This document shows positions 1 through 5,076 of a DNA stretch of 8,474 nt, piece after piece. The notes under the pieces were generated by a model, which was not told the DNA's origin, ran no database searches, and was given only the letters and a program-made list of their open reading frames with translations. Numbering within the stretch: the stretch's first letter is position 1; each line of letters opens with the position of its first letter. This DNA is from JBEEJZ01 sp046046915. Its GTDB lineage: Bacteria > Pseudomonadota > Gammaproteobacteria > Burkholderiales > Burkholderiaceae_C. The stretch is from the NCBI GenBank assembly GCA_046046915.1, contig JBJOIT010000078.1:1-8474 (forward strand), written 5' to 3'. A program made the translations under genes and the position numbers.

Positions 1-489
1 GTGCACGACGAGTTCAAGGCGTTTGAGCTGGAGGCGCTCATGCGCGAGCACCCGGGCGCCAAGGTGCTGGTTCACCCCGAGTCACCCGCCGACGTGGTGG
101 CGCTGGCCGATGCCGTGGGCTCGACCTCGGCTATTTTGAAAGCAGCCCGCGAGCTCGATGCCACCGAGTTCATCGTGGCTACTGACAACGGCATGCTGCA
201 CAAGCTGCGCACTCTGAACCCCGGCAAGACCTTCATTGAAGCACCCACCGCGGGCAACAGCGCCACTTGCAAGAGCTGTGCGCATTGCCCCTGGATGGCC
301 ATGAATGGGCTGGCGGCGGTGGCCCGTGCGCTGGGCGCGGGCTATGACAGCGGCGAGTACGACATCCATGTCGACCCTGCCATGGGTCTGCGTTCGCGTG
401 TGCCCATCGACCGCATGCTGGCATTTACGGCGGCGCTCAAGGCGGGTCAATCCACCGCCGGCCTGGTACCCCATATCGGCGCCGCCTGA
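1..489 (+). CDS. nadA: Quinolinate synthase NadA, C-terminal part (5' end outside window)
   Basis: NadA is the [4Fe-4S] enzyme that condenses iminoaspartate (from NadB) with dihydroxyacetone phosphate to give quinolinate, the second step of de novo NAD synthesis from aspartate in the cytoplasm. The 162 visible residues are the C-terminal part of a family usually about 350 residues long. The frame is open at base 1, and the opening VHDEFK is internal to known NadA proteins, so the GTG at base 1 is not the start. Seen directly: VHPES (visible residues 24-28), the GSTSAI segment (40-45) expected to bind the substrate phosphate, and the cysteine cluster CKSCAHC (90-96), whose last cysteine should be an iron-sulfur ligand. 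The CPWMAMN segment that follows is typical. The stop is TGA at 487-489. It converges on panC across 39 bases, and its partner nadB lies on the opposite strand beyond panBC. Identity is firm; the other two cluster cysteines lie outside the window. Confidence 0.96.
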   Translation: MHDEFKAFELEALMREHPGAKVLVHPESPADVVALADAVGSTSAILKAARELDATEFIVATDNGMLHKLRTLNPGKTFIEAPTAGNSATCKSCAHCPWMAMNGLAAVARALGAGYDSGEYDIHVDPAMGLRSRVPIDRMLAFTAALKAGQSTAGLVPHIGAA

Positions 490-528
490 TCTGCTGGGGC
501 CGCAGGAGCTCCGGCGACCGGGGCAGCT
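490..528. other. Convergent nadA/panC intergenic gap, no clear terminator
   Basis: These 39 bases separate the stop codons of two converging genes. They are very GC-rich and contain the 8-base palindrome GGAGCTCC (505-512) and a tiny CCGG-CGA-CCGG hairpin (511-521). Neither is followed by a T-run on either strand, so a canonical intrinsic terminator is not supported. The two transcripts may run into each other, or may stop by Rho or beyond this gap. Confidence 0.5.
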
Positions 529-1374
529 TCAGACTTCCAGGTTGTCGATGAGACGGGTGTTGCCCAATTTGGCTGCGCCCAGTACCACCAGCGGCTCGTC
601 GCCGGTGGGGGCTTGCAGGTCGCTGCGACGACGGGCGACCAGGTAGTCCGGGTGCCAGCCACGCTGGCGCAGGGTTTCCATGGCCTGGTTTTCAATGGCC
701 GCCATGTCGCGGCTGCCAGCTCGCAGGGCCTGCGCCATGTTCTGCAGGGCCCGGGACAGATGCACGGCTTCGGCGCGTTCTTCAGCACTCAGGTAGCCGT
801 TGCGTGACGACAAGGCCAAACCGTCATCGGCGCGTAGGGTCGGACCACCCACCACATCAATAGGCAAGGCAAACTGCTGAACCATGCGTCGGATCACCAT
901 GAGCTGCTGGTAATCCTTCTGGCCAAACACGGCTGTGCGTCGGCCTTTGGCCTCTGAGAACACGCAAGCAAACAGCTTCATCACCACGGTGCTTACACCG
1001 CCAAAAAAGCCGGGACGGAAATAGCCTTCCAGGATATCGGTCAGCTCGGCCGGTGGCTGGATGCGAAAGCTTTGTGGTTCCGGATAAAGCTCTTGTTCGC
1101 TGGGAGCAAATACCACGTCACAGCCCACTTCAGCCAGCTTGGCGCAGTCGGCCTGCAAGGTGCGTGGGTAGGTACCAAAGTCTTCGTGCGGTAAAAACTG
1201 CAACCGGTTCACAAAAATGCTGGCCACAGTCACATCACCCAGCGGCTTGGCCTGGCGGACCAGTGCAATGTGGCCGTCATGCAGGTTGCCCATGGTGGGC
1301 ACAAAGGCGGGAGAGTCGAACGGTCGCAGAGCCGCGCGCAAGTCTGCCAAGGTGTGAACGATCTTCATGGTCAC
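529..1374 (-). CDS. panC: Pantothenate synthetase (pantoate--beta-alanine ligase) PanC
   Basis: PanC uses ATP to join pantoate and beta-alanine into pantothenate, the last step before CoA assembly, in the cytoplasm. Its 281 residues match the family (E. coli about 283). Seen: the nucleotidyltransferase HIGH-like motif PTMGNLHDGH (26-35), FVNRLQF (54-60), FGQKDYQQ (150-157), the KMSKS-equivalent LSSRN (188-192) and the C-terminal RLIDN (274-278). Two starts are possible. GTG at 1374 overlaps the panB stop as GTGA, the geometry of translational coupling. ATG at 1368, two codons later, gives MKIVHT and lies 2 bases after the panB stop. No Shine-Dalgarno is evident for either. The sequence between PGFFGGVSTVV and FGQKD is a few residues longer than in E. 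coli, and the usual KLFN reads KLFA. It is the last gene of the minus-strand run. Identity is firm; the start is uncertain by two codons. Confidence 0.96.
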   Translation of the reverse strand: MTMKIVHTLADLRAALRPFDSPAFVPTMGNLHDGHIALVRQAKPLGDVTVASIFVNRLQFLPHEDFGTYPRTLQADCAKLAEVGCDVVFAPSEQELYPEPQSFRIQPPAELTDILEGYFRPGFFGGVSTVVMKLFACVFSEAKGRRTAVFGQKDYQQLMVIRRMVQQFALPIDVVGGPTLRADDGLALSSRNGYLSAEERAEAVHLSRALQNMAQALRAGSRDMAAIENQAMETLRQRGWHPDYLVARRRSDLQAPTGDEPLVVLGAAKLGNTRLIDNLEV

Positions 1375-2261
1375 CAGGCGTGCAGGACGTTGTCAGGAAA
1401 ACTGCCGTCCTTCACTGCTGTCACATAGGCGGCCATGGCGTCGCGCACACTCTGACTGCCTTCCATGAAGTTGCGCACAAATTTGGGGTTCTTGCCCAAA
1501 TTGACGCCCAGCATGTCGTGCATCACCAACACTTGGCCTGCGGTTCCTTTACCGGCTCCGATGCCTATGGTGTGACAAGTGGGTAGTGCCTCGGTGAGCT
1601 CTGCCGACAGCACCGCAGGCACCATCTCTAGCACCAGCATGGTGGCACCAGCATCCTGTAACTCAAGAGCGTGCTGGCGCAGCTGCTGCGCCGCGGCGTC
1701 CCCCCGGCCCTGAACCCGGTAGCCGCCCAGGGCGTGTACGGTTTGTGGGGTCAGCCCCAGGTGGGCGCACACCGGAATGCCACGCTCCACCAAAAAGTGC
1801 ACGATCTCCGCCGTCCAGCCGCCACCTTCGAGCTTGACCATGTGGGCACCGGCGCCCATCAGCACCGCCGCGCTGCGCAGTGCCTGTTCTTTGGACTCCT
1901 GGTAACTGCCAAAGGGGAGGTCGCCAATCACCCAGGCTGTGCCCTGTACACGGCGCAAGCCGCGGGTCACGCTCTCGGTGTGATAGCGCATGGTTTCCAG
2001 CGTCACGCCCACGGTGCTGGACAGGCCCTGGCAGACCATGCCGAGTGAATCGCCCACCAAAATGCACTCCACGCCCGCTGCATCGGCCACGGCGGCAAAG
2101 GTAGCGTCGTAGGCGGTCAGCATGGTGATTTTTTCGCCACGGTCCCGCAATTCCTGCAACCTGGGCAGGCTCACAGGTTTGCGTTGGGGCAGGGGAGAAG
2201 AGGCGGGCAGAGTGCCATAAGGCGTGCCGGAGGCCACAGGGGCGGGGGTGAGTTCGCTCAT
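1371..2261 (-). CDS. panB: 3-methyl-2-oxobutanoate hydroxymethyltransferase (ketopantoate hydroxymethyltransferase) PanB
   Basis: PanB transfers a hydroxymethyl group from methylene-tetrahydrofolate to alpha-ketoisovalerate, giving ketopantoate, the first committed step of pantothenate synthesis. The ATG at 2261 gives 296 residues. The open frame continues upstream into nadB, but that extension has no PanB homology. Seen: LTAYD (48-52), metal ligands expected at D71 in LVGDSLGM, D114 in DLPFGSY and E145 in KLEGGGW, HLGLTPQ (167-173), GGYRVQGRG (179-187), the catalytic glutamate E212 in VLEMVP, and IGIGAG (232-237). The core aligns with the roughly 264-residue E. coli enzyme. About 30 extra N-terminal residues are rich in Pro, Ala and Ser, with no internal ATG before codon 47, so they may be a real tail or reflect a wrongly chosen start. 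Its TGA overlaps the panC GTG, so the two are probably co-translated. The 71-base gap upstream shows no convincing promoter. Confidence 0.96.
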   Translation of the reverse strand: MSELTPAPVASGTPYGTLPASSPLPQRKPVSLPRLQELRDRGEKITMLTAYDATFAAVADAAGVECILVGDSLGMVCQGLSSTVGVTLETMRYHTESVTRGLRRVQGTAWVIGDLPFGSYQESKEQALRSAAVLMGAGAHMVKLEGGGWTAEIVHFLVERGIPVCAHLGLTPQTVHALGGYRVQGRGDAAAQQLRQHALELQDAGATMLVLEMVPAVLSAELTEALPTCHTIGIGAGKGTAGQVLVMHDMLGVNLGKNPKFVRNFMEGSQSVRDAMAAYVTAVKDGSFPDNVLHAW

Positions 2262-2332
2262 GGCGGGGAGTCTATTCGATCTTGTGTGCTGTTCAGGTGC
2301 GGGTTTTCGCGCCCTTGGCCCGAGAGAAAGCG
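2262..2332 (-). other. nadB-panB intergenic gap, no supported promoter
   Basis: At 71 bases this is the largest gap in the minus-strand run. Reading toward panB, the best sigma-70-like pair is CACCTG, then 19 bases, then TAGACT. Both elements are poor matches and the second lies only about 10 bases before the ATG, which is too close for a normal leader. There is no clear Shine-Dalgarno in front of panB. A separate panBC promoter could sit here or inside nadB, but the sequence does not show one. Confidence 0.35.
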
Positions 2333-3925
2333 TCAGTTTCCGGGAGCCAGAACGGTCGGCGTCGCTGTCTCGGCCAAGCCGGGATAGTCGCGGCTGAAGT
2401 GCAGGCCTCGGCTCTCGTGGCGGCTTTGCGCCGAACGTACGATCATGTCGGCCACCTGCACCAGGTTGCGCAGCTCCAGCAGGTCGCGGGTGACGTGAAA
2501 ACGGGCGTAGAACTCCCGAATTTCTGACTGCAGCAAACTGACCCGGTGGGATGCGCGCTCCAGTCGCTTGTTGGTACGCACGATGCCCACGTAGTCCCAC
2601 ATGAAGCGGCGCAATTCATCCCAGTTGTGGGAGATCACCACGGTTTCATCAGGGTCGCGTACCCGACTTTCATCCCATTCAGGTAGCGCTACAGTCTGCT
2701 CACGGGGCGTGGCCAAAATGTCTTGCGACGCCGAACGGGCAAACACCATGCACTCCACCAGCGAGTTGCTGGCCAGGCGGTTGGCGCCATGCAGACCGGT
2801 ATAGGCGGTTTCGCCCACGGCATACAGACCCGCAATGTCGGTACGGGCCGACAGGTCGGTGTGGATGCCGCCACAGGTGTAGTGCGCAGCGGGCACCACA
2901 GGAATCGGCTCGCGTGTGATGTCAATGCCCAGCTCCAGACAGCGGGCGTAGATATTGGGGAAGTGCGCCAGGATGAAGTCGCGTGGCTGATGCGAAATAT
3001 CCAAGTGCACACAGTCCACACCGTGCTTTTTCATCTCGAAGTCGATGGCGCGGGCCACGATGTCACGGGGCGCCAGTTCTGCACGCGCGTCGTGGTCGGG
3101 CATGAAACGCCGTCCCCCGGCTGAGGGCGGCAAGAGCAGCCGCCCACCCTCGCCACGCACGGCTTCGGTGATCAAAAAGGACTTGGCGTGCGGGTGATAA
3201 AGGCAGGTGGGGTGGAACTGGATGAACTCCATGTTCGTCACCCGGCAACCCGCCCGCCAGGCTGCGGCAATGCCGTCGCCGGTCGCGGTGTCGGGGTTGG
3301 TGGTGTAGAGGTAAACCTTGCCTGCGCCGCCGGTGGCCAGCAGGGTGTGGGGCGCGCTGAAGGTTTCGACCTCGTCGGTTTCCTCGTTCAGGGCGTACAA
3401 GCCCAGGCAACGGCTTGGGCCGTCCAGGCCGAGCTTATGGCTGGTGATCAGGTCTACCAGCATGTGGTTTTCAAACAGGGTGATGTTGGGCGTGCCCCGC
3501 ACCTGGTTGACCAGTGTTTTTTGGACGGCTGCGCCGGTGGCGTCTGTCACATGCACGATCCGGCGGGCGCTGTGGCCGCCTTCGCGGGTCAGGTGCAGGT
3601 GGCCGTCTTCCTCGGAAAACGGCACACCCAGATCGCTGAGCCAGGCAATGCTTTCGGGCGCATGCTCCACCACGAAGCGGGTGGCTTCGGGGTCGGACAA
3701 GCCTGCGCCGGCCACCAGTGTGTCGTCCACATGCGCATCAAAGGTGTCGCCCTCGGCCAGCACGGCGGCAATACCGCCCTGCGCCCAAGCGCTGGAGCCA
3801 TCGCTCAGGCCGCGCTTGGTCAGTACCGCAACGCGGTGGGTGGGGGCCAGATGCAGTGCGGCCGACAGGCCAGCCAGGCCACTGCCCACAATCAGCACAT
3901 CAAAAGAAAACTTGGAATCGTTCAC
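2333..3925 (-). CDS. nadB: L-aspartate oxidase NadB
   Basis: NadB is the FAD enzyme that oxidises L-aspartate to iminoaspartate, the first step of de novo NAD synthesis; its product goes to NadA. The 530 residues match the family (E. coli 540). Seen: the dinucleotide-binding GSGLAG (14-19), the flavin-contacting segment SSAWAQGGIAAV (44-55), HLTREGGH (111-118), QFHPT with H238, RGEGG (257-261), APRDIVARAI with R287, HYTCGG with H348, and HGANRLASNS with R383. These are the active-site positions of the succinate dehydrogenase/aspartate oxidase fold. The C-terminal helical domain is complete, including LLELRNLVQVA and ESRGLHF. The start is GTG at 3925: the next residues lead straight into the FAD fold at the usual spacing. 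No good Shine-Dalgarno precedes it. The gap to scpA is 27 bases, suggesting one transcript. Separation from nadA, which lies beyond panBC on the other strand, is notable. Identity is firm. Confidence 0.97.
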   Translation of the reverse strand: MNDSKFSFDVLIVGSGLAGLSAALHLAPTHRVAVLTKRGLSDGSSAWAQGGIAAVLAEGDTFDAHVDDTLVAGAGLSDPEATRFVVEHAPESIAWLSDLGVPFSEEDGHLHLTREGGHSARRIVHVTDATGAAVQKTLVNQVRGTPNITLFENHMLVDLITSHKLGLDGPSRCLGLYALNEETDEVETFSAPHTLLATGGAGKVYLYTTNPDTATGDGIAAAWRAGCRVTNMEFIQFHPTCLYHPHAKSFLITEAVRGEGGRLLLPPSAGGRRFMPDHDARAELAPRDIVARAIDFEMKKHGVDCVHLDISHQPRDFILAHFPNIYARCLELGIDITREPIPVVPAAHYTCGGIHTDLSARTDIAGLYAVGETAYTGLHGANRLASNSLVECMVFARSASQDILATPREQTVALPEWDESRVRDPDETVVISHNWDELRRFMWDYVGIVRTNKRLERASHRVSLLQSEIREFYARFHVTRDLLELRNLVQVADMIVRSAQSRHESRGLHFSRDYPGLAETATPTVLAPGN

Positions 3926-3952
3926 GGGAAGGTTCTGCGTGAGAGGTGTTGG

Positions 3953-4810
3953 TCAGGTCGGGGTGTAGGCCAGCCTGACGTAAATGGGGGCGAAGGCCTC
4001 GGCCTGGGTGATCTCGATCAGGGTTTCCTTGGCCAGCTCCAACAGGGCAATGAAGGTGACCACCAGCACGGGCGTGCCCCGGCTGGTGTCAAACAGGCGC
4101 TCAAATTCAACAAATTTCTGTCCTTGCAGCTGGCGCAGCACGATGCTCATGTGCTCGCGCACCGACAACTCCTCGCGGGAAATCTTGTGATGTTGCACCA
4201 GGCGGGCGCGTTTCAAAATGTCGCGCCAGGCCGATTGAAGGTCGACCAGTTCCACATCCGGAAAACGCGGTTGTAGCGATTGCTCGATGTAGACCTGGGC
4301 TTTCAGGAAGTCCCGGCCATACTGTGGCAGCTCATTGAGGCGCGCGGCCGCCAGTTTCATTTGCTCGTATTCGAGCAACCGGCGTACCAGTTCTGCACGG
4401 GGGTCTTCGGCTTCCTCGCCCTCCGCGGTTTTGCGCGGGGGAAGCAGCATGCGTGATTTGATCTCGATCAGCATGGCTGCCATCAGCAGGTATTCGGCGG
4501 CCAGCTCCAGGTTGCGGCCACGTATTTCGTCCACGTAGAGCAAGTATTGCCGTGTCACGCCCGCCATGGGGATGTCGAGAATGTTGAAGTTCTGCTTGCG
4601 GATCAGATACAACAAGAGATCCAGCGGCCCTTCAAAGGCCTCCAGAAACACCTCCAGCGCATCGGGCGGGATGTACAGATCCTGGGGCATGGCGAACAGG
4701 GGCTCGCCATAGAGCCGAGCCAGCGCCACCTGGTCGATGACCTCGGGCAGACCGGCGATGTGCGCTCCGGGCAAAACGTCCGGCAGTACGACCTCAGTGG
4801 GATTGCCCAT
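3953..4810 (-). CDS. scpA: Segregation and condensation protein ScpA
   Basis: ScpA is the kleisin that bridges the two SMC heads and binds ScpB in the SMC-ScpAB condensin, which organises and separates sister chromosomes. The 285-residue protein has the family signature FEGPLDLLLYLIRKQNFNI (59-77). The helix AAEYLLMAAMLIEIKSRMLL (104-123) follows. An acidic stretch (about 130-140) comes next, then the region from LLEYEQ and a C-terminal winged-helix segment (VVTFIALLELAKE and on), which should contact SMC. About 58 residues precede the core. Their later part (ARLYGEP, then PQDLYIPPDALEVFLEA) resembles other betaproteobacterial ScpA proteins, supporting the ATG at 4810 rather than the internal ATG at codon 41. 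No Shine-Dalgarno is obvious upstream. Neighbours are a DUF3460 gene 35 bases upstream and nadB 27 bases downstream. Neither smc nor scpB is in view. Confidence 0.95.
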   Translation of the reverse strand: MGNPTEVVLPDVLPGAHIAGLPEVIDQVALARLYGEPLFAMPQDLYIPPDALEVFLEAFEGPLDLLLYLIRKQNFNILDIPMAGVTRQYLLYVDEIRGRNLELAAEYLLMAAMLIEIKSRMLLPPRKTAEGEEAEDPRAELVRRLLEYEQMKLAAARLNELPQYGRDFLKAQVYIEQSLQPRFPDVELVDLQSAWRDILKRARLVQHHKISREELSVREHMSIVLRQLQGQKFVEFERLFDTSRGTPVLVVTFIALLELAKETLIEITQAEAFAPIYVRLAYTPT

Positions 4811-4828
4811 GCAAGACGATGCCGGAGG

Positions 4829-4842
4829 GGGCGGGTGCGCCC
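4829..4842. repeat. Small GC hairpin between the DUF3460 gene and scpA
   Basis: A perfect 5-base stem (GGGCG/CGCCC) with a 4-base loop fills the middle of the 35-base gap. On the minus strand, the sense direction here, no T-run follows it. On the plus strand it is followed by GATTTATTT, so it looks like a weak intrinsic terminator for antisense transcription. The T-rich part coincides with the last codons of the DUF3460 gene, so this could be chance. Confidence 0.35.
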
Positions 4843-4845
4843 GAT

Positions 4846-5052
4846 TTATTTACCGCTGGTCTGGTAGACGTAGGGTTTTTGCGGCACGCGTGCAGACCGA
4901 AAATCGGCCCAGGCGCTGCGGTCCACCTGCTTGTCCCACAGCAGCTCGCGACCGTGGCGTTGCTGAGCTTCCAGCGCAGGCTTGGCCGCCTTGAGCTGGT
5001 CGATGAATTGGGTGGCGTCGGACTGGTAATCGGGGCGGCGGAAGATGGACAT
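4846..5052 (-). CDS. DUF3460 family small protein, function unknown
   Basis: This 68-residue protein resembles the uncharacterised DUF3460 family, which I know as short betaproteobacterial proteins. The recognisable marks are the start MSIFRRPDYQSD, a charged, probably helical middle (about residues 13-40), an LLWDK segment (38-42) and the end VPQKPYVYQTSGK. No signal peptide, membrane segment or cysteine is seen, so it is probably a small soluble cytoplasmic protein. It has the best Shine-Dalgarno in the window, AAAGG ten bases before the ATG at 5052, which supports both the start and real translation. It sits 24 bases after the SulP gene and 35 bases before scpA. The context suggests co-expression with scpA, but that does not assign a job. 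The coding call is strong. The family name is from recognition and was not searched. Confidence 0.88.
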   Translation of the reverse strand: MSIFRRPDYQSDATQFIDQLKAAKPALEAQQRHGRELLWDKQVDRSAWADFRSARVPQKPYVYQTSGK

Positions 5053-5062
5053 GTGCTTTAAA

Positions 5063-5067
5063 CCTTT
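5063..5067 (-). promoter_or_regulatory. Ribosome binding site of the DUF3460 gene
   Basis: On the minus strand AAAGG ends 10 bases before the ATG at 5052. It is the only clear Shine-Dalgarno-like element I found ahead of a start in this window, and it fixes the start of the small gene. Confidence 0.6.
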
Positions 5068-5076
5068 GCGCGAATT

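Noticed and set aside
1..3. GTG as the nadA start
   Set aside because: VHDEFK is internal to NadA, and the N-terminal half of the enzyme must lie to the left of the window.
490..528. Bidirectional terminator between nadA and panC
   Set aside because: Only very short GC stems are present and neither strand has a T-run after them.
1003..1008. Programmed frameshift or slippage at the T6 run in panC
   Set aside because: The downstream zero frame encodes intact PanC to its normal end, and six T bases are shorter than runs usually linked to productive slippage.
2262..2332. Promoter for panBC in the nadB-panB gap
   Set aside because: The best -35/-10-like pair matches consensus poorly and would leave almost no leader before the ATG.
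2262..2600. Upstream extension of the panB frame to 2600, giving a 409-residue protein
   Set aside because: The added residues overlap the nadB coding end in another frame, are Arg/Pro-rich and have no PanB homology. The ATG at 2261 gives a normal PanB.
3188..4276. A 362-codon open frame on the plus strand running antisense to nadB and scpA
   Set aside because: It lies opposite two firmly identified genes and shows no recognisable family. Long antisense open frames are expected in GC-rich DNA, and this one crosses the nadB/scpA junction.
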